Assembly: GCA_026214975.1 (NCBI GenBank)
Contig: CM047809.1
Span: 130,373,470-130,437,469 of the forward strand
Direction: 5' to 3'
DNA length: 64,000 nucleotides
Source: Gentiana macrophylla
Lineage: Eukaryota > Streptophyta > Magnoliopsida > Gentianales > Gentianaceae
The notes under the pieces were generated by a model that made no database searches, was not told the DNA's origin, and saw only the letters and a program-made list of their open reading frames with translations. Positions 47,431-60,300 of the stretch are shown here, piece after piece (within the stretch, counting starts at the first letter, position 1; the number at the start of each line of letters is the position of its first letter). The translations under genes and the position numbers were made by a program.

Positions 47431-47459
<29 letters not shown>

Positions 47460-47505
47460 TCCTTCATAGCATCGTAGAGCACACTGCAGAGATCCGGGCT
47501 ACTGT

Positions 47506-48414
47506 TTATTTAGTTATGCAGTGCGTTGTGAAGTTGTGTTCGACGCACTGGCCACAATAGTCAGGACAACCGGTTTGCAAAACCGCATTGCATCCAGTTG
47601 TTAGCGTGCAAGAAACTTGCAGTAATGACCTAATAATCTCGTTTTTAGTAATGGTTTTCGGCTTCGAATGCTCATTGTTTAGTAGGCGTCTATTCGGTGC
47701 AGTAATAGTCATTGATTCTTTGTCCACCTTGATGCTTGTCATGGTTGAAGGTGAAAACCTTGATTTCGTCAAACTTTCAGATGATGCAGCATTTCCTTTG
47801 TAAGAATTGAATATATGTACTCAACAAGTTAAATTACAGAACAGTAACAATGAATGTGTAACACAATTGATTTCAACATGATTTATTAAGTGTGAGCCTA
47901 TAACGAAGAGTTTGAGTCAATATGGCAGACAAAAGCATATAAATAGGGAGACCCGATCCTCTATAGCCTGTGAGCTTGACGGATCTGTGAGGGATTTCCA
48001 TCTGGATATATATCTGCATCTTTGCAGTTTTTTTCATGTATGTTGTGAGTCGTGAGAGATATTCATCCGATATCCAGGGTGAATCTCTCACAACGCCAAA
48101 TCAATCACAGGAGAGGATCGTAATCCTAGCCTATATACAAGTTCAACAAAGAGGTCACGTAAATCATGAGAAAACAACGTGCACAAAGATATTTGAGATC
48201 GAAGAACTCTTCCTGACGTCACAATGCGTGTTGAATAATCATCACTTCTAAAACCTTAAAATTGTACGGAATGTACCTAGATAATTTACAAGTTAAATAT
48301 GATTGACTTCAACAAAATGAAATATTAATTAACTAAAAGATAGATAGATGAACAGGACTAACCGAACAATATGAAGAGGATGAAAAAGATGAAGATAGTC
48401 ATCAGCTTGCCCAT
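47506..48414 (-). CDS. CRP6: single-module secreted cysteine-rich protein, 113 aa
   Basis: Exon 1 48363-48414 (MGKLMTIFIFFILFILF+G), intron 47796-48362 (gttagt...acaaag, phase 1), exon 2 47506-47795. The signal peptide is followed by ASSESLTKSRF and TSIKVDKESMTITAPNRRLL, equivalent to the CRP1/CRP2 pro-region (SES.R.KS / TSM.IK). The C-terminal module is C-x5-C-x7-C-x3-C-x2-C-x8-C with the shared TGC and CPDYC words, ending three residues after the last cysteine. It is the most compact form and probably closest to the ancestral single module. It is on the opposite strand to CRP1/CRP2 and next to broken CRP4. Secretion is inferred; the activity is unknown. Confidence 0.82.
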
Positions 48415-48599
48415 CTTCTTGCTTTTTTTTTCTTTTTTTTTTCTTGCTTTTGATAATTAAAATTAATGAAGTAATGCTTTGTAGAAATTTAGAGTGATTA
48501 ATAACCAAATAATTAAGATATATATTGACACTTTGAACTTTGCTATTGATACATTTCACAAAAGAGATTCACAGATTTAATCTATATATATCTATATCT

Positions 48600-48950
48600 C
48601 TATATATAATAAAAAAAGACCCAATTAAAGTGAACAAAATGCTTACACGTCGCCCCTTTTTCAAATTCTGCCTTGTCCTCTTGTTGGCAGCTTGCTATTA
48701 AAAAAAAAAAAAATGGTCCGGCTTACTATTAAAAAAAATATTCCGTCCTGCATATTCATATATATCTATATATAATAATAAAATAAAAATTATCTTCTTC
48801 ATCTTCTAAGTACTTACTGCTACTACTATTCAATTTTTTTAATTTTTGTTTCTAATAGCAAGCTGCCAACACGTGTCAGGTCACCAGCCTGCCACGTGTC
48901 AACAGAGGACAAGGCAGAGTTTGAAAAAGGATAAATGAATATATATCATG
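48600..48950 (+). mobile_element. Foldback/Helitron-like repeat, copy A
   Basis: taataaaaaaagacccaat...cttacacgtcgcccctttttcaaattctgccttgtcctc...ggcagcttgctatt on the left pairs with aatagcaagctgccaacacgtg...gaggacaaggcagagtttgaaaaagg on the right. A related copy in the same orientation is at 52.03-52.40 kb. Confidence 0.6.
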
Positions 48951-49076
48951 AATATATAATATTTTTTTGATTTAGGGTTTTAAGGAGATGAGATATATGC
49001 ATTGAGAACATCTTTTTGGAGGTACCGGGTAGGCACAAAACCTTGTAATTTTTTTGCTTGATCAATAAAATTACAG

Positions 49077-49079
<3 letters not shown>

Positions 49080-49134
<55 letters not shown>
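49080..49134. repeat. (TA)n microsatellite
   Basis: About 26 TA units followed by ttgtgccaattgtcgtat, an association repeated at 50144-50210. Confidence 0.95.
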
Positions 49135-49137
<3 letters not shown>

Positions 49138-49189
49138 GCCAATTGTCGTATTATTGTTATTAATTACACTCGAATTATATATATATATA

Positions 49190-49353
49190 TATATATGGTA
49201 ATCTGAAATCCACTTGAATATTTTAAGCTGGATGATTGAGTTTTTAATCTCCACGGTTAAAACATGTGTAAATAATTACATCCGTTGGATTATTTTTTTT
49301 CAGACACCATATATATATATGTCTTTTTAACGCACCTAATAAATTTACATCAC

Positions 49354-49391
<38 letters not shown>

Positions 49392-50138
49392 GGTCCTCCT
49401 TCGCTGAAGCTAAAGAAACAGTGAAGAAGATAAGCTTGTAAATCACAATACCTTAAAAGAAATTGAAAAAACGGCAAAGAGGACTTAGGAAGAAACGATT
49501 TTTCAGAAATTCACTTTTTATTGCAATTGAGATTTTACTCATAATTTTCTAGCTTGTGAATCATTATTTTATTTTTCCTGGAATATATTTTTTTCAGGAA
49601 TATGGAACATGACAGTTCGGGTTTGGTGGTGGTAGGGTGGTGGATGTGGTTGATTTGGTTGAAAGAGAGGCTGCTCTGGCGTGTGGTGGTTGTGTGCGGC
49701 AATTTGGGGCGTATGAGTGGCAGGCTCGGGCGGTTTTTGCACGATGTGGCGGGTTGGTCGGGAATGGCCATGAGAGAGGCAGAATCAGGTGATAATGGGC
49801 CGAAGGAAACTTGAATCGGTGAAATGAATGTTCTTTCAAGAACTTCGAAATTCATCAGGGTTCTCGCTTGGAGCTCCATAGGTTTGTTGACATTGGGTAA
49901 TAAAGATGAAATTGTTCTATCTTGATTGATCGACTAGTTCCTTAAAAAATGTTCGACTAGGTGTAGATTTTTACAAGAATTTTGTCTTTTTCTTCCTTTT
50001 ACATATAAAGTCATATGAAAGGTACACCAGTAAGTAATAACGTATTAAATCAATCCAACGTTTCATATTATTTTAGTATTAATATAACAGTAAGTGGGGG
50101 ACGGTCCAGTTTTTGTATTGAGTTGACTGTAGTATTTC

Positions 50139-50140
<2 letters not shown>
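49190..50140. mobile_element. MITE-like element C
   Basis: Left arm (gattgagtttttaatctccacggttaaaacatgtgtaaataattacatccgtt) and right end (ggacggtccagtttttgtattgag...gtagtatttcctttatata) match element C' at 51228-51998. It contains an A run at 49356-49388 and a minus-strand frame (49535-49879) with no recognised domain. Confidence 0.55.
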
Positions 50141-50197
<57 letters not shown>

Positions 50198-50990
50198 GCC
50201 AATTGTCGTATTGTTATTAATTACACTCGAATTCATATTTCTCTTCATATTAACGTCTATTCTAAATGAATATATGTGTGTTATATATGTTGTCATATAC
50301 TGTTATTTATTATAAATTCCAAGTCATATTTATTACACTTGATCTCAAATTTATATTTAAATTCATCTTTCTTTTTGTAGGCAAATAAGTATGAATTTGA
50401 ATATAAGTATGAACAAGTATAAAAAAGGGGGAATGAGGGAGAAAGACAGAAATATTTCATCAATTGAGTAGAAGGGCGGTTTTTAAAACTTTTGCATAAA
50501 GGACAAAACTATTTATTATTTATCGAAATTCACTTGTGTTCGAAATTCATTTATTTAAATTATTTGATTTAAATTCAATTTAATCGAAATTCACTATTTT
50601 TCAAAATTCATCGTCGAAATTCACTAATTTTGGGATTCACTGTCAAAATTCACTATCGAAATTCGATTTGGGATTCACTAGGAGATTATTTGATTTTAAG
50701 GATTCATTTGTTTGTCATACCATTATAAAATTATGCGATTGTCCTTCTCACTTATAAAAAATATGTAGTTGTCTTATTCTTAAAAATATTTGATTATTAT
50801 CGCTATCTATCAAATTTTATATAATAAATATAGTATATGGTTCCTTTTATGGTTATTTCCTGAACATGTATCTTTATATGGTTGTTTATAATATTTTGGA
50901 TATATACAAGTATGTTAATAAGTATAATAATAATATAAATAATTATTCCATTATGTGGTTGTCTTGATAGTGAAAAAAGAATACATATTT
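50140..50990 (+). repeat. Segmental duplication, filled copy D
   Basis: Collinear with 52700-53155: aattacactcgaattcatatttctcttcatattaac through gaacaagtata, then (after an insertion) aatatagtatatggttcctttgatggttatttcc through tggttgtcttgatagtgaaaaaa. Confidence 0.85.
50421..50820 (-). mobile_element. GTGAAT-repeat MITE family, copy 2
   Basis: The inverted relative of 12298-12690: repeated cgaaattcac(t) words and gtccttctcactta / aaaaggacaaaact edges. The uninterrupted duplicate at 52980 (gaacaagtataataaatatag) shows the empty site. Confidence 0.75.
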
Positions 50991-51227
50991 ATATATAGCC
51001 TGCCTTGTTCGTTTCGTATTAAAACAAAAATATGAAAAAATCACATCGACAACTTTCTCCATTTTTCCAGTGTATCTTATATTAATGGATATGGTGGAGT
51101 AAATATTCACTAGATTGAATCAAAATTTATGTCTTTAATGAACAAAAAAAAAATTTGATGTCTTTAAAATTAGTCATATAGCATGGTTTTCAAATTATTA
51201 TAACTCATATTATTTCATATATATATG

Positions 51228-51998
51228 AGCGCGGCTACGGTCCAGTTGGGTATGATCCAGTTTTTAATCTTCACCGTTAAAAACACATACGAATAATTAT
51301 ATTCGTTAGATCTTTTTTAGTACACCTTAACTATTGTGTACTTTAACACACCAAATATTCTTTCACAGCTAAACCGATAAGATGCATTATTTTAAAGCTA
51401 AGCCGATAAAGAATTTATCAGTTTTTCCTATAAATTAAAAAAAAAAAAAAAAAAAAAAACCCACAAACGTCTTCCCATGAAACATAAAGAAGCAATTCGA
51501 CCCACTCATAAAAATAAAATAATAAACAAAAATAAAAACCAGCAAGAAGACTGCAATTGATAGTAGTTCGTGTTGATTTTGTTTCTTTTAATTTTTTTTT
51601 TAAATTTTTTTTCTTGGCGAGCTGTTAAGATTTTTTTTTTCTTTTGTTATCAGAAAACCATAAATGACATTAAACTTTCTTATGCTTGGTAATTCTGCAT
51701 CATCTTCTTTGATTTTTGTTTAAACACACTGAATTGGGAAAGAGAGGGAGAAGAATCGACTTTAAGGGAGGAAGACGAATGATTTAATTTGCAGAGAAAT
51801 TAGAATATTGGAAAGAAAAGTTTGTCGGGAAAGAAGATGAAATTGGGAAATGAATGTTTTAATTGAACATACATGAAAGTACATAATATGTTATGGTGTA
51901 TCAAATACATTAAACGGTTCTAATTAATTAAAAGTTGATCAAACAGCAAACTGGATGGTCCAGTTTTTATGTATTGACTGGACCGTAGTATTTCCTTT
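51228..51998. mobile_element. MITE-like element C', 0.77 kb
   Basis: Inverted ends gcggctacggtccagtt / actggaccgtagtatttcc. The interior has an A run at 51439-51461 and no coding frame. Confidence 0.7.
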
Positions 51999-52029
51999 CA
52001 TATAGATGTCCTATTAAATTATGAAACCT

Positions 52030-52400
52030 TTTAATAAAAGAGACCCAAAGTGAGGAAAATGCTTACACGTCGCTCCTTTTTGAAATTCTGCCTTGTCCTC
52101 TGTTGACACGTGGGCGGTGGTGGTACGACACGTGTTGGCAGCTTGCTATTAAAAAAAATATCGTCCGGCTTGCTATTAAAAAAAAAATCCGTCCAGCATA
52201 TTCGTATATATCTATATATAATAAAATAAAAATTATCTTCTTCATCTTCTAAGTACTTACTGCTGCTACTATTCAATTCGCGGAAAGGATGAAAAAAAAG
52301 ATCTGAAAATGGGAAAAAGAAGAAAAAAAATAATGGTTGAGAAAGACAAAACACGCGCACATTCTTACGTGTATTCACTACGTTTGGTTGTAGAACGTGT
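52030..52400 (+). mobile_element. Foldback/Helitron-like repeat, copy A'
   Basis: Matches 48610-48840 (aaaagagacccaa.gtg, gcttacacgtcg.tcctttttgaaattctgccttgtcctc, ggcttgctattaaaaaaa, taaaaattatcttcttcatcttctaagtacttactgct). It lacks the right inverted arm. Confidence 0.6.
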
Positions 52401-52699
52401 AGTAACGCACGTCTATAACGTGCGTTTGGCGTTTTTCCTACTCACAATGTCTTTTTTCTAGTCTTTTTTCCTCATTTTTATAAAAAAAAACGATCTTTTT
52501 ACAACCTTTAACCTCCTTTTTATTACTTTTATGTTTATATATATCATCCACTCAACCACACCATAAATAAAATGAAAGTAATATTCTTCATCATCTTTTA
52601 TGAATATTGAGGTTCCGTGTAAGGAAATTTTTTCTTAATAAAATTGTGGTTCCAGGTAAGGAATTTTTTTTTAATAAATAAAATATTATTAAATGAATA

Positions 52700-53155
52700 T
52701 ATATATATATATATATGTGTGTGTATTTATTTATTTACTGTACCTATTGTCATATTGTTATTAATTACACTCGAATTCATATTTCTCTTCATATTAACAT
52801 CTATTCTATATAGATAGTATATGATTATATATGTGTGTTATATATGTTGTCATATACTGTTATTTATTATATATTCCAAATCAAATATTTATTACACTTG
52901 ATCTCGTACTTATATTCAAATTCATCCTTCTTTTAGTAGGCAAATAAGTATAAATTTGAATATAAGTATGAACAAGTATAATAAATATAGTATATGGTTC
53001 CTTTGATGGTTATTTCCTATTATATGTATAATATAATAGCATGAACATGTATGTTTATATGGTTGTTTATAATATTTTGGATATATACAAATATGTTAAT
53101 AAGTATAATAATAACATAAATAATTATTCCATTATATGGTTGTCTTGATAGTGAA
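52700..53155 (+). repeat. Segmental duplication, empty copy D'
   Basis: See 50140-50990. It ends in an A run where the copia integrase remnant begins. Bases 52401-52699 are AT-rich with nothing recognised. Confidence 0.85.
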
Positions 53156-53164
53156 AAAAAAAAA

Positions 53165-53890
53165 AAACCCAGTTTACCTTTCGGCGACATGATAGTAGAA
53201 TGTGCTTTCAAAAGCCCTTAGACTGAGTAGTCTGTTGACTTTCCCGACCAAACCTCAAGTGGTGTTTTGAGCTTGATCTAGTGTGAGGCCCCTATTGATT
53301 AAGTAGCAAGTCGTGATAAGCGCCTCTCGCTTAAAATCTTTTGCCGGACTGCATTAGAGAGCATGCACCTTTCTCTCTCGGAAGAGTTTGATTCATTCTT
53401 TTCGCAACACCGTTCTCTTGTGGAGTATCTCTTATGGTATGATCCACAGCAATGCCTTCATTCTTGCAGAATTCATCAAACTCAGACCAACAGAATTCCA
53501 GTCCATTATCAGTTCTAAGTCTCTTGATCTTTTTTCCTGTCTGATTCTCAACCAATGTCTTCCACTGCTTGAAGTGCTTGAATGCTTCACTCTTGTGCTT
53601 CATCATAATTACCCAAACCATCCTTGAATAATCATCTATAAAAGACACAAAATACCTGTGACCACACAATTACTCCACACTTGAAGGTCCCCAACAATCA
53701 GAATAGACATAATCAAGTGTCCCTTTTGGTATGTGAATTGCTTTTGGGAACTTGCTCCTATGTAGCTTCCCAAACACACAGTGTTCACAAAAATCTAGCT
53801 CCTTGACCTTATGTCCCCCAAGTAGATCAGACTTAGACATAATTTGCATCCCTCTTTCACTCATATGACCCAATCTCATATGCCACAACT
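53165..53890 (-). pseudogene. Copia-3 integrase
   Basis: Minus strand from 53888: WHMRLGHMSERGMQIM...FCEHCVFGK (HHCC module), DYVYSDCWGP, then after a stop YFVSFIDDYSRMVWV and LRTDNGLEF and DHTIRDTPQENGVAKRMN (catalytic D, D and E region). From 53331 down, LINRGPHTRS and FGRES-type sequence continues in shifted frames to about 53165, where an A run ends it. RT and RNase H are missing. Confidence 0.93.
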
Positions 53891-53924
53891 TAGTCAGTTG
53901 TGACTGGTGAACCTCTGATGATGC

Positions 53925-54293
53925 TCAAACAGTGAGAACTTGATCTGATAGACCTTGTAATATGTACAATGTCCCTTGCACGATACCCTTGAGAATCACA
54001 CTTAAACCCTTATAGACAGTCACCACTCCACCTTCACCCCTGAACTTAAACCCTTTGCTGTCTAGTAGACTAAGTGATATCAAATTTTTGGTCATCTGTG
54101 GAACATGCCTAACTTCATTCAGTGTGCAGAATTTACCATCATGTGTCCTCAATTGAACAAATCCAATCCCAACTATTTTGCAGACCTTGCTATTAGCCAT
54201 TGCAATATGGCCTTCATCCACCAACTGATAAGTTGAAAACCATTCCCTGTTTGGACACATATGATAAGATACCCTAGTGTCCAGAATCCACAC
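53925..54293 (-). pseudogene. Copia-3 protease
   Basis: MWILDTRVSYHMCPNREWF: the catalytic motif, normally DTGAS or DSGAS, here reads DTRVS, so the protease is inactive. ISLSLLDSKGF and GTLYILQG follow, as usual between protease and integrase. Confidence 0.92.
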
Positions 54294-54314
54294 ATCCCTA
54301 TGCCCTGCGCCGAC

Positions 54315-55116
54315 TCAAAGCGCTAAGGCGGATCTTCTTCGAGTTGGTGTCTTGTTAGCCATCAAAGCAACGAGTACCCTGCTGCTTTTCCTCTTTGGAC
54401 ATTCATTTTTCCGGTGTCCCCGCTCCTTGAAGTAATTCTGAGACATACTTAGCTTTAGGTCCCTGGAATTTCTCTTGAATTTCTTCTTTCCAATTTTTCG
54501 GCCCTGCTTGATTCCACTGGCCACCAATCAGTTGACTGACTGTCTGTCCCGGAACCCGATGCCTTATGGCGTAGCTCGAGCATGGAGTGATGATCTCACA
54601 TCCTCCAATGACACTAAGTCATTTCCAACAATAAAGGACTGCACAAAGTTCTCATATGATGCAGGCAATGACACAAGTAGGATCAATGCTGCATCCTCAT
54701 CTTCAATCTTCACATCAATATTCCCTAGGTCAAGCAATATTATGTTAGAATTTGGTCTAGATGATCCCCTCGGAAGTGAGTGCCCACATGCATCCTTAAA
54801 CTGAACATACGATGTTTCAACAACAACTTGTTGGTTAGAGACTTTGTCATGTACAGACTCTCAAGCTTGGACCACAGCTTCTCAGTTGTGTCCTCTTCAG
54901 CGACCTCTGTGATAATATCATCTGACAAGCACAACATAATTGTTGAATGTCCTTTCTCCTCAGGATCGCTCTCTCAAAAGGTTTCATTCGTTCGTTGATT
55001 TAGACAAAGGACCTCATAATCCCTGTTGCTTCAACAAAGCACGCATCTTGATCTGCCACAAACTAAAACTGTTTCTTCCTGTAAACTTGTCAATCTTGAC
55101 ATTTAAAGCAGACATC
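54315..55116 (-). pseudogene. Copia-3 gag
   Basis: Begins MSALNVKIDKFTGRNSF near 55116, continues CLSDDIITEVAEEDTTEKLWSKLESLYMTKSL (54940-54840), then LLALPASYENF-type sequence in another frame, and ends with a zinc knuckle whose first cysteines are lost (YFKERGHRKNECPKRK). Several frameshifts. Confidence 0.9.
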
Positions 55117-55227
55117 TTTCTCAACAGAAAAGCTTGCGTGGATCCCAATTCCTAGCGTCAATTGTGACCTTGGTGCCAATCTTCCTTGCTTAAAACAGAT
55201 AAACATATTTCTTGATGAACCTGGATG

Positions 55228-55240
55228 CTTTGATACCAGT
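55228..55240 (-). promoter_or_regulatory. Copia-3 primer-binding site
   Basis: The minus strand reads ctggtatcaaagc next to the LTR, one base from TGGTATCAGAGC. Confidence 0.85.
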
Positions 55241-55241
55241 T

Positions 55242-55750
55242 TGTTATGACGGATCGATCAAGAGGTGATGGTGATTGTGAGTAAAGATAAAGAATTAACA
55301 AGTAAACAAACACGGAAACAAGAAGAACACATATTTAACGTGGTTTCCGGCAATGTGCCGACTGCTCCACGAACAAACGAGGATATTTTATTATCACGAG
55401 AAAGTTACATCAGTTACAATTAATACAGACGGTATTTTGGGAATCCAACCCTAACCGACTAAACAGTCAACCCAGTAAATGACTAAAATACCCCAGAAGT
55501 AACCTTATCCAAACCGGAAAATCATGCATCAGACGTGTTCCCCAAGTCTGTTGAGAACCAATTCAGCAGACTCATAACTCAGCAGCCCAAACATCAGCAA
55601 GTTGATCAACCCTGTTGATATGCCCCAGCTGAACACAAGATTCAGCAGGCACCTTCATGCCCTGCTGACCACCACAGTTTCCACACAGACTCTACTGAGT
55701 ATTACACTCAGCAGACCAAACTCAGTAGCATAGTTTAAGTCACTATTACA
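55242..55750 (-). repeat. Copia-3 5' LTR
   Basis: About 509 bp. Plus-strand left edge tgttatgacggatcgatc, right edge ctattaca. It contains the family block (ttaacgtggtttccggcaatgtgccgactgctccacg). The outer edge is inferred by analogy with the LTR starts at 3749 and 10962. Confidence 0.85.
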
Positions 55751-56909
55751 GTCTTCTTCACATGTCTCTCAAACCAATTTAACCATGTTTTTACCCTTTT
55801 ATGGTTTGTAAACTAGATACGCGAAAGCATTAAAATCAACTCAAATTCGAATTACCAACACATAAAGTTGCGGAGGCCAAACCACTGTGAAGCGGTGGAA
55901 CAAAGTCTACTTAGATCTAGAATTCATACATTTTTTTATTGTTTAAAGCGCCCGGTATCAGGATCCATTGATCCGACTAAGGAGTTCGGCGCGGATCGTC
56001 TTGTAGAGTTGATTTCTACTTAAATCTAGAAATCATACTGTATCAGAAACCATAACATTGTCGTGTAACTATGTGAATGAAATAAGATTAATTCATGTAA
56101 AATTGGGACATCACCATGTGACTTCATGTGACAAGTGTCTCTATGCTTTTAACTTTTTATATGTTGGACTTGTTCATGTGCCTCGAAGTCTCTTACCATT
56201 CAAACATCACATGGCTTTAATTGATAGTTTAATGTGGAATTCAGTGTTTAATCATAGATAGATGTGTGAAAATGTATGGAAGATTATAAACTCATAATTC
56301 TTAAACACTATTAAAATATGGTCTTGTTTATATGTCACTATTCTTAAACACTATTATATGTCATCACTTACCCTTGTCTTATTTATATGTCACTATCTCA
56401 ACAAGAAAAATGCTAACAATAAGTTAAAAAAAGTAAATAAAGTTTCATTGGTGAGTGTCATAACATGCAAATAATGGTAGCAAAAGAAATGAATAATAAG
56501 ATCAAATGATGCAAGGATAACGGTTTCGAGAACTCGTTTTGGGCATTGGGTATTGGAGAAACGAAGAATTTCATCAAAGCAATAGACAACAACATCCAAT
56601 TGTGGTCTTTATATCACAAGCAACGAGGAAAGCGCAGTAATTGAAGCTAGCTTGGCACACCTAATTTTGTTTTCAGTTGATGGTTTTTTTTTATTTTTTT
56701 TTATTTTTATAGTTGTGTACCAATTGTAATTAAGATCCGGTTTATACCAAAAGAAAATGCAAGAATATGCTTAAGGAATTGATAGGAAATACAAAAAGTA
56801 ATATTGTAACAAATATTATCCAATAACAAACTTGAGCGTCCCTAATTCCTTTGGGGAAAAGAAAAAGATTTATAAAACTAATTAAATAACAAGAAAACGC
56901 CCATATATA
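55751..56909. other. Intergenic, 3' of aspartyl aminopeptidase
   Basis: Contains a dispersed repeat at 55790-55870 (relative of 46960-47040). Otherwise no gene, RNA or element is recognised. Confidence 0.5.
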
Positions 56910-59900
56910 TTAAGCATCAACAGTGATTTTAGCATCAAGAAGTGTAAAATCTTGGAAGAAGAATTTGAAGTGCTCATATGAGTGTTTGACATCATCAACT
57001 GCACACATTTCTCTGATACTATGCATCGATAGCTGTGGTGCACCGACATCCACAGTACGTATACCCACCCCGCTTGCTAGTATTGGACCAATTGTTGAAC
57101 CGCAGGGCATGTCATTCCGAACCACGAAATCCTACATTTTACAAAGTATATATCAGACGTCTTTACTGACATCACACCAAAATTGTTGCTGACATCATAG
57201 TACATCAATATGACTCAAATAACGTCAGTAGACCCAAGTTCTGGATGTTACAGGTGGTTGTATATTAGCATTGATTATCAGATGAAATTAAGGGTCGTGC
57301 TTACCTGAACAGGAAGGTTGTGTATGGTAGCTATCTCCCTGAATATGAAGGCTGTTACTGCATTGGTTGCATAACGTTGATTCGCGTTGTGTTTAATCAC
57401 GAGACCACCGTGAAACTTCGGTTGATGATTCTCTTCATGCTTATCCTGAAAAAAAAAACACAGATTAATAATCACAACAAGAAATATATAACATTTATCT
57501 ACTTTATTACACAAACATACCGTGTAATTCGGGTGTAGGGCATGTGCCATGTCAGCAGACACCAAAAAACTCCGTTGGATCGCTTTTGTCAGTAACTGCA
57601 AATAGAGAAATATCCTTAATTTCAATACCTCAATGCTTACAAGGCAAAGAATGTTTCCATGTCTGAAATTGGGGAGCAGAATCAATTGATATAAGCAAGA
57701 CACAATTGAGTCGTAGCACCTCATACCTTTGAATCTGAGCTAAATGAATTCGTGATTCGGGAGACAGCATCGAACATGACTGGTGATCCTGCACCTTGTG
57801 CAGAGTTTGATCCAACTTCCTCATGATCAAACAAGGCCATCATTCTTACACCAGACTCGTTCTCAAGAGAACTCTCAGAAGATGTAGCGTCTATCAACGC
57901 CTAAAGAAGAGACAATCATAAAAAACCTAAAAACAACTCGAATTGTCGAAGAAAAAACGCAATAAAAGCCTAGTTTATTCAACATTCTTGCTGGATACCC
58001 AAAGATTTGCTGTAAAAATTCTGATTTCGGGGTGTACCTTTAGAGAGCAAAATGACATGCACAGATTATCCAGCCTCCCAGAAAAAATGAACTCCTTCAT
58101 GGCACCAGCTATAAAACTTGGTTGAGTATCACATGCTTGTAGCTCAAAATCACATATATCGTCCGGTTCACATCCAGCTTTTTCAGCAAGGAGCTAAACA
58201 GAAGATAAAAGGAAAAGAAAAAAAACAAATCAAGAATGCTAGGAGATTCAAAAGAACCCACATGCACATTCAGTTCCGGATAAAGATCAAGTTGAAAGTG
58301 AGATTCAAAAAAACAAAAAAGAAAAAAGAAATCTAGCCATGTAAATGATTACCTGCAGAAGAATGGAATGATGTGCCTCCTTTGTCTTTTTCTTGTCTGA
58401 TGGAACTGCACCCTCTACCAAACCATTATCTGCAGCTTCTTTATTAAGTTCTGCCTGCAAAGAAGTGAGATCAAAAATAAAAATAAAAAGTCAATGGCCA
58501 ATGTTGTATATAATCAGTATAAGCATATTTCACAATACGTAAACCAGTTATGTTTCGAAAATGAGTTTAACCCTTGCAGGATTGCCTCAGAGAATTCCAT
58601 TGACTCATACATTTTGGTTAGTTACACAGTTGTAAAATTGAAATATGTATATAAAGACATACGAGTTGTGAACAGAAAGATAGCATGTGCCCAAAGAAGC
58701 ATCATATATATATATATATAACTAGTCACAGAGAAAAGCATTAAGAAGCCATAAATAAACATGTTTAGCTACCTTTATTGATGTAGCCAAAACTGGCACA
58801 AGGTGAGACTGGCTATTCACCTTAAAACCATCATTAACACCCCTGTTGCAAACAATTCGGCAACATTTACAACCCTTTCGAAACAAGCATAACCAGAATG
58901 ATATTGATCAACACAATGTACCTCGTTAATACATATCAAACAATTAAAATTACCTATCCAAGTGAATTGCCAGAGTCGGGATTCGCATTATAGGCTCCAC
59001 AATTCTCACGAGCCGATGTGAATACGTTGTGGAACTATCTTTTCCTTCTCTTAGTATAACCCTTCCAGCAATGGTTAAATCACGATCAAACCACGTATGC
59101 CACAAACCACCACCATATGTTTGCACACCAACTTCCAAATACCCAGCTTTGGAGACCTAAATCCATAATACGGAAACAAAAGTAAAGGAAATGCAGAGTT
59201 GAAAACCAAGAAACCAGCAACACTGGCTTAGATAAGGACATGGTATTATTACCTTTGAGACTGGTTTTAGTTTCAGACAAGGACTATCGGTGTGAGCTCC
59301 AACGATATGGAAACCATTTCCAGCCACATATCTAAACAAAAAACAAACACATTAGGCAGAATGTCTATCTAAAATCGCCCAAATTTCTATCTACCAGTAT
59401 CAGCTTATCAAAAAAAAAGCTCAAGAGACAACATCAGAGCCGATCATAAAACAGTAAAGATAGTGCCAACACGACAGGAAACAACATGAATTAGCAAAAG
59501 AAAGCACTACCTTGGTTATCAACATGAAAAATTCACATAAAAGTTACTACTTTTGTTGGTTTGAATCACATTTTATCTTTAAAGCGCTACGGAAAATTTC
59601 ACTAGCAACCAGAAGTAGCAAGATAATAAGAAAGTCAGCAAGAAAATGTTATAAGACTAATAATAAATCGGTACTCGAACATCTAAAAGCTCAAAATCAA
59701 AAATCATACTTTTTACCAATTGCAAAAGCAACAATTGTAGAATAATTCCTAGTGAAGAAATACTTCTTTCCAGCTTCTAATTTCCAGTCTTCCTTTTCCA
59801 GTACTTGCTCATAACCGGCATTCTTCAACCTTCTCTTTGCCTCATCTTAAAACAGAAACAAGAACATGTACAACAATAAATTCCAGCTAGCAAAGCAAGT

Positions 59901-60136
59901 AATTGCTAAGAACAGAGAAAAATATTTAAATCTCCTAATTGCTGTAAAAAAAATTTGAAAAAAAAAATATCAAAGCAAGGAAATATACACACAGAAGCAA
60001 AATCTGAAGCTGCGCAATACAAGTAAATGTGAAACGGATGATTAAGGGGAGCTGTTTTCGACTCACCGACGGCATGAAAAGCTGTCGGAGAGGCATTTAA
60101 GAAATCGACAAGATCAGCAGCCACCGAGCTTTCCAT
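56910..60136 (-). CDS. DAP: Aspartyl aminopeptidase (M18), 475 aa, 11 exons
   Basis: Exons (minus strand): 60067-60136, 59710-59845, 59253-59331, 58954-59156, 58773-58842, 58353-58454, 58038-58193, 57727-57900, 57521-57595, 57305-57445, 56910-57131. All introns are GT-AG and the sum is 1428 nt including stop. The product removes N-terminal Asp/Glu from peptides and is a two-zinc M18 enzyme that in other organisms forms dodecamers; cytosolic or vacuolar. Expected metal ligands and base are all present: H82 (GAHTDSP), D262 (GRLDNL), E299/E300 (DHEEVGS), D345 ([12 protein letters not shown]), H439 (QLSMHS). Numbers nearly equal those of the human enzyme. There is no signal peptide. No frameshift or stop; probably functional. 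Confidence 0.96.
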
Positions 60137-60300
60137 TTGAGTATATGTATGAACGCTCTCTCCGGAAGAAATGGATGTTGCCGGCCGGCGACTTTCCCTA
60201 TTTCGGTAGCTTTGCGGCTTTCAAGTTGTTTTCCCTTCCAACGTGAGCTTCGCTATCAGTGATGTTTTATTTTCCAACATATAGTTAAAATAAAAAATAA
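60137..60300 (-). promoter_or_regulatory. DAP 5' leader and proximal promoter
   Basis: GC-richer sequence with a ccggccggcg block directly upstream of the ATG, typical of a plant housekeeping leader. No clear TATA box was found. The region is cut off by A/T-rich repeats at 60281. Confidence 0.45.

Noticed and set aside
49535..49879. A 114-codon minus-strand frame
   Set aside because: Pro/Thr/His-rich low-complexity product inside MITE-like element C, with no recognised domain.
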